Below are positions 26,908 through 35,089 of a stretch of DNA of 51,850 bases, piece by piece (position 1 is the stretch's first letter; each line of letters opens with the position of its first letter). The DNA is from Chitinispirillaceae bacterium (lineage in GTDB: Bacteria > Fibrobacterota > Chitinivibrionia > Chitinivibrionales > Chitinispirillaceae), in assembly GCA_016932075.1 (NCBI GenBank), contig JAFGDP010000075.1, forward strand, positions 1 through 51,850, given 5' to 3'. A model generated the notes under the pieces. The model was not told where the DNA came from and did not search any database. It saw only the letters and a program-made list of their open reading frames with translations. Position numbers and translations under genes: made by a program.

Positions 26908-29613
26908 ATGGCGATAGAAGTGACCTTCATTTCACAACATGCAGCTCTAGAGAAGCGGGTTTTCACGACTCGCCTTGCTCTTATAACCGCAATAGCCGCA
27001 CTCTCCGGAGCGCTCTTCGGCCTGTTTGCAGCGGCACCGGTCATCGACGAAACCATGCCTGCCACTATTCCGGCGGCAGTCGTTGCTGACTGGGAAGCGC
27101 AGGACAACGTTGCAGCGGTAGGGCATGCGCAGGCAGCCAGCGCCATTATCGCTTCCCTGCCGGTCACCTACGGCGCTACACTGACAACCAAGCTGCAGAG
27201 TATCAGATCGCTGCCCGCGACCGATCCTTCCTGGAAGGCGCTTTATACCGAGGCGTGTCATGCACGGCGCGTTGAACGGATGAAGCCGTATGCCCCACAG
27301 ATCAGAAAAATCCTTTTCGCGAAGCATTACAATTTCGGTGGCCCCCTCATCGGGTTCATGGACGATTTTGGCATGAGCCGGGGAACCGAATATAAGGCCG
27401 GAGGCGGGCTGTATGTGCTTGAGATGACCGACTACTACTCCTCTGCTCCTACGGCCCTTATTGAAGACGCGAGGGGAGTCATCAAAGATCCGTGCCTTTC
27501 ATTTGACGCTACGAAGGTTCTCTTTGCATGGAAAAAGGATGATTGGAGAACGGGGTATCACCTCTTTGAAATGGATCTTGCCAACCCGTCAAATCCGCGT
27601 CAAATAACCTTCGACCCGTCAGGCCTTACCGTTTCAGATTATGAACCGTGCTATCTTCCTGACGGCAATATCATGTTCAGCTCGAGCCGCTGCTTCGGCA
27701 TGGTCGATTGTGCCTTCAACTATACCTGCAACATGTTTACCTGCAGTAAAGATGGCAAGTATGTGCGGCGCATCGGCTATGACCAGGTGCACACCTTTTA
27801 TCCGCAGATGATGACCGACGGAAAGATCCTGTATACGCGATGGGAATACAATGACCGGCTTCTCACGAGCGCAATGGGTCTGTTTACCATGAATCCTGAC
27901 GGCTCTCACCAGACGGAGCTGTTCGGCAACCAGACCCACTGGCCCATGACCTTTATCCATGCGAAGCAGATACCCAATTCACACAAGATACTTTCGGTAA
28001 TCAGCGGGCACCATGCACCGTATTCAGGCGAACTTTGCATTGTTGACCCGAATATCGCGCGCAACGGACTGACTGCCATCCAGCTCGTTGCGCCGCTCCG
28101 TGATCCTCCGGCAAATCCCGGGTATGGCACTGACGGCGGGGTACAGTTTCTTTTCCAGAATCCCCTGCCTCTTGATGAACAGACATTCATCGTGTCGTGG
28201 CGTGCGACCGTTGACGAAAAGATATACAAGCTGTATTTGATGGACGTGAACGCTAACCGCGAATTGATTGCATGGGATGACGCGCAGTCGGTCAGCCAGC
28301 CGTTGCTTTTCGCCCCGCGCCCGGTGCCGCCATTGTTGGCCTATGTGACCGATTATACCAAAAATACCGGGGCGTTCATGATGCAGAACGTTTATATTGG
28401 GACCGGTGTAAAAGGCGTCAGACAGGGTTCCATTAAAAAGCTGCGCGTGGTCGCATTGACCTACCGGGTCGATGGCGCAATCGGGCATACGGGAACCACC
28501 GGTTTCACCGAGACGCCCGTCGCACGGTGGACCGGGTCATGGGAGGCCAAAAAGATCCTGGGCACCACCCCGATAATGAGCGACGGTTCTGCCGCGTTTA
28601 TCGTTCCGGCGCGGGTCCCGGTTTATTTTCAGCTTCTCGATTCGCTGGGGCAGGTGGTGCAGACCATGCGAAGCTGGTCAACGCTGATGCCGGGTGAAGT
28701 CTTCAGTTGTCTCGGCTGTCACGAGGATAAGAACGAATCTCCCGGACCGCAGCCCGTGCCGATCGCCAACGTACCCACACCGCTTGAGCCCTACTATGAT
28801 GTAACGGACCAGCCGTTCAGTTTCTGGCGGTTTATCCAGCCTGTTTTGGATCGGAAGTGCATAAGCTGTCATGACGGGACAGGCGGCAATGGGCTGGATC
28901 TCCGCGGAGATACGATCTGGTCTGGAAATCTTGATTCGGCGCTGTTTCCGGATGACATCAATTCCCGGAGGTTCTACAACAAATCATACATGAACCTTTG
29001 CCGGGAGCAACGCAAACATGTTGATTGGATCACCATTTTTGACATGGTGACGCCCCGCCGGCCGTATCCGCCCGGGGCATACACGAGTCCAATGATCAAG
29101 AAACTGCGTGCCGGCCACGAGAACGTTACGCTGACAACCGAAGAGATGGATAAACTCTGCTGCTGGATCGACCTGTGCATACCGCATACGGGATACTATC
29201 CGGAGCGCATGACGCCTGAGGACTCGCTGAAATACGAAAAAGCCATGGACAAGCGGCGCGCCCACGAGGCGCTTGAAGAGGCCAATATCAAGCAATTTAT
29301 CGCAGACGGTCAATGGAACGCGGGGATTGATCCAAGAAGAGGAAAGCAGGGAAACCGCTGGAATAGTAGCCAAGCTGTTTTTTCCGTCAGGTTTTCGTCT
29401 TCTGAAAAAAAGCTCGTCGTGGAGCTGCCCGGTGAAGGGAAGCTCTCCGTTCTGGACCTGCGTGGCCGCCAGATTACAAGCCGGACCGTATCGCGCGAAG
29501 CGTTCAAACGCGGCGCGAAACTGACTTTCAGACTTGATCTGCCGATGGGTCTGTATCTTATCAGGTTTAAAGGAGCGCATTCATCCGGACAACGCGTCCT
29601 GGTCGCCTTATAG
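26908..29613 (+). CDS. HZS-alpha-like di-heme beta-propeller protein, copy 2
   Basis: 901 residues. The ATG at 26908 follows AAGGAGG and leads into a signal peptide (TTRLALITAIAALSGALFGLFAAA); the longer upstream frame is not used. It aligns along its length with the product at 17924: propeller with cysteine cluster SSRCFGMVDCAFNYTC, RRIGYDQVHTFYPQMM, the HZS-alpha-like middle domain (SIKKLRVVALTYR, DGSAAFIVPARVPVYFQL), haem motifs CLGCH (601-605) and CISCH (651-655), and a C-terminal sorting-type domain (GKLSVLDLRGRQIT...MGLYLIRF). Both haem motifs and their 50-residue spacing are kept in the two copies, so both are probably functional and haem-loaded by the CcsA/ResB pair downstream. Confidence 0.85.
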   Translation: MAIEVTFISQHAALEKRVFTTRLALITAIAALSGALFGLFAAAPVIDETMPATIPAAVVADWEAQDNVAAVGHAQAASAIIASLPVTYGATLTTKLQSIRSLPATDPSWKALYTEACHARRVERMKPYAPQIRKILFAKHYNFGGPLIGFMDDFGMSRGTEYKAGGGLYVLEMTDYYSSAPTALIEDARGVIKDPCLSFDATKVLFAWKKDDWRTGYHLFEMDLANPSNPRQITFDPSGLTVSDYEPCYLPDGNIMFSSSRCFGMVDCAFNYTCNMFTCSKDGKYVRRIGYDQVHTFYPQMMTDGKILYTRWEYNDRLLTSAMGLFTMNPDGSHQTELFGNQTHWPMTFIHAKQIPNSHKILSVISGHHAPYSGELCIVDPNIARNGLTAIQLVAPLRDPPANPGYGTDGGVQFLFQNPLPLDEQTFIVSWRATVDEKIYKLYLMDVNANRELIAWDDAQSVSQPLLFAPRPVPPLLAYVTDYTKNTGAFMMQNVYIGTGVKGVRQGSIKKLRVVALTYRVDGAIGHTGTTGFTETPVARWTGSWEAKKILGTTPIMSDGSAAFIVPARVPVYFQLLDSLGQVVQTMRSWSTLMPGEVFSCLGCHEDKNESPGPQPVPIANVPTPLEPYYDVTDQPFSFWRFIQPVLDRKCISCHDGTGGNGLDLRGDTIWSGNLDSALFPDDINSRRFYNKSYMNLCREQRKHVDWITIFDMVTPRRPYPPGAYTSPMIKKLRAGHENVTLTTEEMDKLCCWIDLCIPHTGYYPERMTPEDSLKYEKAMDKRRAHEALEEANIKQFIADGQWNAGIDPRRGKQGNRWNSSQAVFSVRFSSSEKKLVVELPGEGKLSVLDLRGRQITSRTVSREAFKRGAKLTFRLDLPMGLYLIRFKGAHSSGQRVLVAL

Positions 29614-29690
29614 CACGGGATTGGAGCCACTTCGTCAACAGGAGATCCGCCGAGGTGCAAGTGTCAACTCAACATGGAGCAAAGAAGCCT

Positions 29691-30872
29691 ATGACATTTC
29701 TCAGCACAACAGTACAGGGATTAAAGGTAAGCGCTTTCCAGACTTTGACGGGTGCAGAGGAGTTCTGTATTACCGGCAGTGTATCGCCGGACCTGTCTTT
29801 TGAGGAGTCGCTTGAAGAGATGGCGGCATCGTACCGCGTAGCGCTCATGGAGTACGGTCTGGATGAATCAACACAGCAGTTTACGCGCCTTTATATAAGC
29901 GACAGTGTGAATGAACAGGAGCAGCTCCTCGATTCCAGTCTTTTCAGTATCATCAGGACCGGTGCGTTCTCCATCGTGCAGCAGCGTCCCCTTGACGGCG
30001 GTCCCCTGGGACTGTTTTCATACCATATCAGGTCACGGACCGGTGCTTTTCATCAGCAGGCAGACACGTATAGCGGACAGTTCCACAACCGGAGCGTCTG
30101 CACCAAAGGCAGGCACTATTCGCTTGTCTGGTCATCTCATTTTTCAAGCCCCCATGTGTTTGACTCCGGGCAGCAGACGAGGAGGATTTTTTCCGCGCTT
30201 GAATCGTCGCTTGTTCCCAACGGCATGACCATTGGAAAAAATACAATCAGGACCTGGATTTTCGTGCGGGATATCGACAACCACTACGGCGGAATGGTAA
30301 AGGCCCGTCGTGAGTATTTCGAGACCATCGGGCTTACGGCGCAGACGCGCTACCTCGCCAGCACCGGCATCGAGGGCAAGACCGCCGACCCGTCATCGCT
30401 CGTGACGCTCGATGCGTTCTCGATCGGTACTATTCAAGAAGGGCAGATTGAAAGAATGGAGGCGCCCGAGTACTTGTCGAGCACCATAGTCTATGGCGTT
30501 ACCTTTGAGCGTGGGCTCAGGGTGCGTTTCGGTGACCGTTCCCATCTCTATCTTTCGGGAACAGCCAGCATCGACAAATCCGGAAAGACCATCCACCCGT
30601 GCGATGTGAGGAAACAGGCAGAGCGCACGTTTGACAACGTATCGGCACTGCTTGCACCTCATGGCGCAACACTCGGCGATATGCAGTATTTTACCATCTA
30701 CCTGCGCAATCCAAAGCATTATCCCCTGGTACAGGATATTCTTGCGGAGCGTATCCCTGAATCGGTCCCCTGGATCGCAGTCGAAGCCCCGGTATGCCGG
30801 CCCGGTTGGCTCTTTGAGGTGGACGGGCTGGGGATCATCCCGGATGACAATCCATTCCCGCCGCTTGCCTGA
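29691..30872 (+). CDS. Rid-superfamily protein of FkbO/Hyg5 chorismatase type, copy 2
   Basis: 393 residues. The start at 29691 is set by alignment with the first copy (TTVQGLKVSAFQTLTGAEEF against AAQGIKYSSF...LTGAQEC). The same landmarks are present: RTWIFVRDIDNHYGGMVKAR, YLASTGIEGK, LYLSGTASID, FDNVSALLAPHGATLGDM and VCRPGWLFEVDG. Identity to copy 1 is high in the catalytic half and lower in the N-terminal 130 residues. It sits 77 bases after the second di-heme gene and 100 before the cytochrome maturation pair. The conserved active-site Arg/Glu suggests an active enzyme; substrate unknown. Confidence 0.8.
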   Translation: MTFLSTTVQGLKVSAFQTLTGAEEFCITGSVSPDLSFEESLEEMAASYRVALMEYGLDESTQQFTRLYISDSVNEQEQLLDSSLFSIIRTGAFSIVQQRPLDGGPLGLFSYHIRSRTGAFHQQADTYSGQFHNRSVCTKGRHYSLVWSSHFSSPHVFDSGQQTRRIFSALESSLVPNGMTIGKNTIRTWIFVRDIDNHYGGMVKARREYFETIGLTAQTRYLASTGIEGKTADPSSLVTLDAFSIGTIQEGQIERMEAPEYLSSTIVYGVTFERGLRVRFGDRSHLYLSGTASIDKSGKTIHPCDVRKQAERTFDNVSALLAPHGATLGDMQYFTIYLRNPKHYPLVQDILAERIPESVPWIAVEAPVCRPGWLFEVDGLGIIPDDNPFPPLA

Positions 30873-30972
30873 GACACAGAAGACCTGAGCCTGGTTGTAT
30901 ATTCCCGGTATTGATGGTGATACTTACGGGAGGGGCATTTTTCAACACACTGCTGCAAGGCAGGAGCGGAAG

Positions 30973-31734
30973 GTGCAGGTGTATTTTTTAAACCGGATAC
31001 TCAGGATTTGCGGTTCGCCCAGGCTGACAGTGACCTGCCTTCTCATCCTGGGCGTGCTTGTGGTGGCGGGGACGTTATACCAAGTCGACCACGGCGTGCA
31101 TGCGGCATACAGGCGTTTTTTCGGCTCCTGGTTTTTGGTTCTCGCAGCGTTCCTGCCGCTTCCCGGTGTTAAAACAGTACTTGCGGTGCTTCTGGTAAAT
31201 CTGTCCGCCGCAGCCGTTATCTCCTTTTCCTACCAGTGGAAAAAGGCGGGCCTTCTTCTGGCGCACAGCGGGATCATCGTACTCATCGTGGGCGCAGCAC
31301 TGTCATCGTACCTGGGAAAAGAGTCGGCAGTCACGCTTGCACAGGGAGAACGCATCGCTTCTGGGACCACGGCAGGAACGATCCGCATGCCCGTGGACCT
31401 TGAGCTGGTCTCCTTTTCAATGGACATGCATCCGGGAACGAGCATGGCGAAAAGGTATGAGAGCCGCGTCAGAATGAAGGGAGAGGGAATTGACCGCGAG
31501 ACCGTCATCGCCATGAACCGGCCGCTGCGGTACGGTCCCTACTCATTTTACCAGTCAGGATTTACCGGAGACCACGGCAGTTTTTCTTCGACCCTGTCAG
31601 TCGTGTACAACCCGGTCCGTTTTGCGCCGTATGCCGCAAGCGTGATCATCATGGCCGGTTTGCTGCTCCATTTCTGCATCGGGTTTGTGGCGGCGATGCG
31701 AAACAGGCGGAAAGATGCACATGGTCAGGCATGA
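30973..31734 (+). CDS. ResB-like cytochrome c maturation protein (short)
   Basis: 253 residues from a GTG at 30973 with AGGAG six bases upstream. Membrane helices appear at about residues 15-35 (TVTCLLILGVLVVAGTLY), 50-75, 80-105 (LLLAHSGIIVLIVGAALSSYL) and 215-240 (ASVIIMAGLLLHFCIGFVAA). The AHSGIIVLIVGA helix with its histidine, a periplasmic beta domain (GERIASGTTAGTIRMPVDLELVSF), and 'PLRYGPYSFYQSGF' are typical of ResB/CcsB in System II. It is shorter than full ResB (often over 400 residues). Its stop is 13 bases before the CcsA-like start. Together they would attach haem to the locus cytochromes. Confidence 0.8.
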   Translation: MQVYFLNRILRICGSPRLTVTCLLILGVLVVAGTLYQVDHGVHAAYRRFFGSWFLVLAAFLPLPGVKTVLAVLLVNLSAAAVISFSYQWKKAGLLLAHSGIIVLIVGAALSSYLGKESAVTLAQGERIASGTTAGTIRMPVDLELVSFSMDMHPGTSMAKRYESRVRMKGEGIDRETVIAMNRPLRYGPYSFYQSGFTGDHGSFSSTLSVVYNPVRFAPYAASVIIMAGLLLHFCIGFVAAMRNRRKDAHGQA

Positions 31735-31747
31735 TGGTGGCAGAACG

Positions 31748-33667
31748 ATGAGTCGGAATCACCGGGCGTTTGCTCTGCAGCGGCGGACCGTTTTTGCGCT
31801 TCTTCTCGCTGTTTTCCTTGTGCCGGTAATTTTCGCAGAGGGACAGGGAGGCAAACCGGCCCCGACAAGCCGCATCTCACTGCAGTCGTTTGAACGCATC
31901 ATTGTTGTTGAATCGGGCCGGAAAAAACCGCTCGCTACGTTTGCGCGCAACAAACTCCTGCAGTATTCGGGAAAAAAGAGGGGCAAGAAGCTTTCCGCAA
32001 GCGAGTGGCTCGCGCGGCTCATGTTTGATCCGTCATCGGTGGATGCTGTGCCGGTGTTCCTGATCAATGATCCCCAGGTGGCGCTCGCCCTTGGCATTGA
32101 ACCGCGAGCGGAACGGCGCTACCGCTATGCAGAGCTCTATCCTTCCGCAGAGAAGCTCGGCGAGCTTTCTGCAAAAGCGCGTATGACCCCGGCAAAGGAG
32201 CGGTCCCCTTTTGAGCGGGAGATTGTACGTGTCCGCAATAACCTCAGCGATTACGCATCCCTGGCGTCTGTATTCACCTTTGATCAGCCGCATGAAGGAT
32301 TCAGGATCAGTGACAGCGCACTTGCCGCACAACTGGGTTTGTCCGGCCGCGGCGAACCACCTTCCTATGCCGACCTGCTGAATACTTCGCACCTGCTTTC
32401 TGAAGCCATGCGGCGAATGCAGGCGGCAGGCATTGACAACCTTTCCGCCGCTGACAGCGTGCTTTTCGGCCTGGCGCGCAGCATGTACCATTTCGGTTCG
32501 TCAATCGGCAATCCCATTCCCCACTGTATTCCCTTTATAAGCGACGGTGAGGAGCAGTGGCTCAGTCCGTGGGGCCTTGTGGGCGTGCAACGAAGAGCGG
32601 CGCTTGAGGACCCGTGCCTGGACGCGCTGCGAGCGGCCAAAGATGCGTTTGTGAAAGCAGACCAGCAGGCGTTCGACGCCGCGGTACATGCCTTTAATGA
32701 GTCCGTGGTCCGAAAGGCAGGGGTGCCCGACCCGTCGCTTGAACTCATATACAACAGGATCGATCCTTTTCCCGTTTCGAAAATCCTTTTCGGCATTGCA
32801 GCGATCATAGCCCTGATCATTGTCTTTTCAGGCGCAAGGCCGCTCCATATCGCCGGTATTTCGCTTGCCGCAGCCGGGCTTGTCATCACCACCACGGGTA
32901 TTTTCCTGCGCATGATCATCATGGGCCGTCCGCCGGTCACCAATCTCTACGAGACCTTTGTGTTCGTTGCATGGGCGTCGGTGGTCATCGGCCTGGTCCT
33001 GGAATGGATGGGACAACAGCCCATCGGCATCCTTGTGTCGTCCGTGACCGGATTTCTGTTTCTGCATGTCGCCGGCCGGTACGCGCTTGACGGCGACACC
33101 ATGGGTATGCTCGCGGCCGTGCTCGATTCCTCGTTCTGGCTTGCCACACATATTGTGACGATAGCACTCGGGTATGCCGGGTGCGTGGGAGCAGGCGCCG
33201 TGGGTCATATCTACCTGATCCGGTGCATGATGAAAAAGGCCGATTACGTCAGCCTGCAGGCGCTTGACCGTTCGGTCTACGGCGTGCTCTGTTTCGGCCT
33301 CCTGTTCACGGTCATCGGCACCGTGTTCGGCGGCATGTGGGCGGACCAGGCATGGGGAAGGTTCTGGGGCTGGGATCCCAAGGAAAACGGCGCCCTGCTT
33401 ATCATCCTCTGGTGTCTGGTGGTGCTTCACAGCCGGCAATCAGGAATGATAAAAGGCATCGGTACCGCGCTCGGCGCCGTTATCAGCACGCTTCTGGTCA
33501 TGTACACCTGGATCGGCGTAAACCTGCTCGGCGTGGGACTCCACTCCTATGGATTCACCAGCGCGGGAGCCCGCGCGCTTTTGCTTTACACATCGCTGGA
33601 AGCACTGTTCGTTGCTGTTTTCATCATGGTGACCGCCATGCGCAACAGATCGCTGAAGCGCGGTTGA
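31748..33667 (+). CDS. ccsA: CcsA-type cytochrome c assembly protein with large N-terminal domain
   Basis: 639 residues, taken from the ATG at 31748 (longer starts overlap ResB-like). After a signal/membrane anchor (TVFALLLAVFLVPVIFA) comes a ~310-residue periplasmic domain, then about eight membrane helices from residue 345. The haem-handling WWD-type motif is WGRFWGWDPKENGALL near residue 540, flanked by conserved histidines (THIVTIALGYAG before; HSRQSG and GVGLHSYGF after). CcsA with ResB/CcsB is System II for covalent haem attachment to CxxCH motifs. The long N-terminal domain recalls CcsA proteins of Bacteroidetes-like lineages. No other cytochrome genes than those in this locus are in view. 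Confidence 0.88.
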   Translation: MSRNHRAFALQRRTVFALLLAVFLVPVIFAEGQGGKPAPTSRISLQSFERIIVVESGRKKPLATFARNKLLQYSGKKRGKKLSASEWLARLMFDPSSVDAVPVFLINDPQVALALGIEPRAERRYRYAELYPSAEKLGELSAKARMTPAKERSPFEREIVRVRNNLSDYASLASVFTFDQPHEGFRISDSALAAQLGLSGRGEPPSYADLLNTSHLLSEAMRRMQAAGIDNLSAADSVLFGLARSMYHFGSSIGNPIPHCIPFISDGEEQWLSPWGLVGVQRRAALEDPCLDALRAAKDAFVKADQQAFDAAVHAFNESVVRKAGVPDPSLELIYNRIDPFPVSKILFGIAAIIALIIVFSGARPLHIAGISLAAAGLVITTTGIFLRMIIMGRPPVTNLYETFVFVAWASVVIGLVLEWMGQQPIGILVSSVTGFLFLHVAGRYALDGDTMGMLAAVLDSSFWLATHIVTIALGYAGCVGAGAVGHIYLIRCMMKKADYVSLQALDRSVYGVLCFGLLFTVIGTVFGGMWADQAWGRFWGWDPKENGALLIILWCLVVLHSRQSGMIKGIGTALGAVISTLLVMYTWIGVNLLGVGLHSYGFTSAGARALLLYTSLEALFVAVFIMVTAMRNRSLKRG

Positions 33668-33719
33668 TTTTCCGAATTTTTAATTTTTTCCCTCATGGAC
33701 CAATCCTCATGCCCGGTGT

Positions 33720-33804
33720 GTGGAACAGATGTTCTACGGAAAAAGCATTCTTCGCGGCATCATTTGGGAAAAAAAGCATGCAACCACAATTGTGTTTTTA
33801 TATT
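33720..33804 (+). promoter_or_regulatory. Redox-locus operator copy 5 with TATATT box
   Basis: GTGGAAC-AGAT-GTTCTAC at 33720-33737 and TATATTTG beginning at 33799. The operator centre would be near -82.5, one helical turn further upstream than copies 1-4. The right flank GGAAAAAG matches copy 6 exactly. The gene served starts at 33919. Confidence 0.7.
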
Positions 33805-33918
33805 TGTCCGTAGGGTTCTTTACACAAACGCTTACAGCGGGGCAAATACCCCGTTGTTTTCAGGGGGAGGGGAGATGCGTGGCCGCATGTCCCATCCTTT
33901 CCAAAAAAGAGGTGCATC

Positions 33919-34761
33919 ATGGATAGAAGAGATCTTCTCAAGGCAGGTGTGGCAGGGATCGGTGCAATGGTTTTTACAAGCCCGGTACGTGCAGTGGAGC
34001 GGCTCATGGCGCCCGGGAAAACGTGGGCTGTACTCTACGGTACCGAGTGCGGAAGTTCCCGCGATGCCGCCAATTGGATAAATGAAGGTCTGGGAGGAAT
34101 CGCCGATGTCCTTGATGTGGCGACCGGTCCGGACGTGGGTGATTATGAAAATGTTATTATCGGCGGTCCGATTCAGGCGGGACAATTGATAAATCCGGTA
34201 AAAAGTTTCATCACCAATAACAAAGCAGTACTGCAGCCAAAAATCCAGGGATTGTTTACGCTCTGCGGAAACAGCGGCAATCCGACTATAAGCGAAAGCA
34301 GAGTTAAAAGCTATTTAACCGACCAGATAGTACAATTGTCCGGGGTCGCCGACAAGCCCGCCAAGCTTTTTCCTGGCAGATCAACACCGGATTGCGGGGG
34401 CATGACGTACGACAACCTCAAGCAGGCTGACTGCGAGGCGTTCGGCAGAGAGGTGTTGAATGTATCGGTCAATGCGGTCCGGCCAAACGTCCCGCACGCT
34501 TTTGAGCTTTGTCAGAATAACCCTGATCCGTTTCACTCTGTGACAACCATTACGTACAGCATTCCTAAAGCCGTTAGGGTAACTGTAGCCGTTTGCGCCC
34601 TTAATGGTCAGACCGTGACCACGCTGGTCTCCGGATTCAAGGCGGCAGGCACGCATACGGTGAAGTGGGATGCGCGCTCATTACCGCCCGGCTATTATCT
34701 TTTTCGTCTGCAGGCAGGAGGCTTTTCCGCAATTCATAAAGCACGAAAGGTCGGCTATTGA
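33919..34761 (+). CDS. Tat-exported flavodoxin with C-terminal sorting domain
   Basis: 280 residues. The N-terminus MDRRDLLKAGVAGIGAMVFTSPVRA is a twin-arginine signal (RRDLLK plus a mild hydrophobic stretch). Residues ~35-180 form a flavodoxin-like domain: WAVLYGTECGSSRDAANWI carries the phosphate-binding loop, YENVIIGGPIQAGQL the next strand and loop, LFTLCGNSGN the isoalloxazine-side strand. Residues ~195-280 are a sorting-type domain (FHSVTTITYSIPKAVRVTVAVCALNGQ...PGYYLFRL). Tat export implies it folds and takes up FMN before crossing the inner membrane. GAGGTGC lies before the ATG. A surface-exposed flavodoxin is unusual and fits an extracellular redox role beside the di-heme proteins. 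Confidence 0.82.
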   Translation: MDRRDLLKAGVAGIGAMVFTSPVRAVERLMAPGKTWAVLYGTECGSSRDAANWINEGLGGIADVLDVATGPDVGDYENVIIGGPIQAGQLINPVKSFITNNKAVLQPKIQGLFTLCGNSGNPTISESRVKSYLTDQIVQLSGVADKPAKLFPGRSTPDCGGMTYDNLKQADCEAFGREVLNVSVNAVRPNVPHAFELCQNNPDPFHSVTTITYSIPKAVRVTVAVCALNGQTVTTLVSGFKAAGTHTVKWDARSLPPGYYLFRLQAGGFSAIHKARKVGY

Positions 34762-34858
34762 AGGCAGACGCGCACCACAACGGTCTTTGACGCAATTCCC
34801 CAATCAAACGTATCCCCTTGTCTTTATTTGAAATAGCACCAACGCTCTTTTGGCTGGT

Positions 34859-34944
34859 GTGGAACAGAGGTTCAACGGAAAAAGAGCTTCCAGCCATACT
34901 ATAAAGGGAAAAATGGATAGATCCTGATAGAGGGTACTTATATT
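34859..34944 (+). promoter_or_regulatory. Redox-locus operator copy 6 with TATATT box
   Basis: GTGGAAC-AGAG-GTTCAAC at 34859-34876 and TATATT at 34939-34944; the operator centre would be near -83.5, like copy 5. The flank GGAAAAAG is identical to copy 5. It precedes the arylsulfotransferase-like gene at 35090. The rest of 34762-35089 shows no gene. Confidence 0.68.
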
Positions 34945-35089
34945 ATTAGATACTAGTTAGGGCGAGGTTAGAAAAACGCTAGAGGGCCACCATTTCGCAG
35001 CCTCCAGGGCAAATAAATAGTTTGCATGCTCCTGTCAGCCCCATTAAAGCGGAAATCCTGTACCACGAAGCACAAGGGGTTTATAGTCA

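Noticed and set aside
17924..29613. Evidence for anammox metabolism (hydrazine synthase).
   Set aside because: Only the alpha-like fold is present; there are no beta or gamma subunits or hydrazine dehydrogenase, the expected tyrosine ligand is absent, and such alpha-like proteins occur widely outside anammox bacteria.
32828..33439. Long minus-strand frame opposite ccsA.
   Set aside because: His/Gly/Arg-rich shadow composition, no start signal, and the plus strand carries a clear membrane protein.
12997..34876. LexA/SOS boxes: the operator core GAAC-N4-GTTC resembles the Gram-positive LexA (Cheo) box.
   Set aside because: None of the controlled genes is a DNA-repair gene, two copies have GTAC in the left half, the flanking GTG/CAC extension is not part of that box, and as I recall Fibrobacter LexA binds a different sequence (TGCNC-N4-GTGCA).
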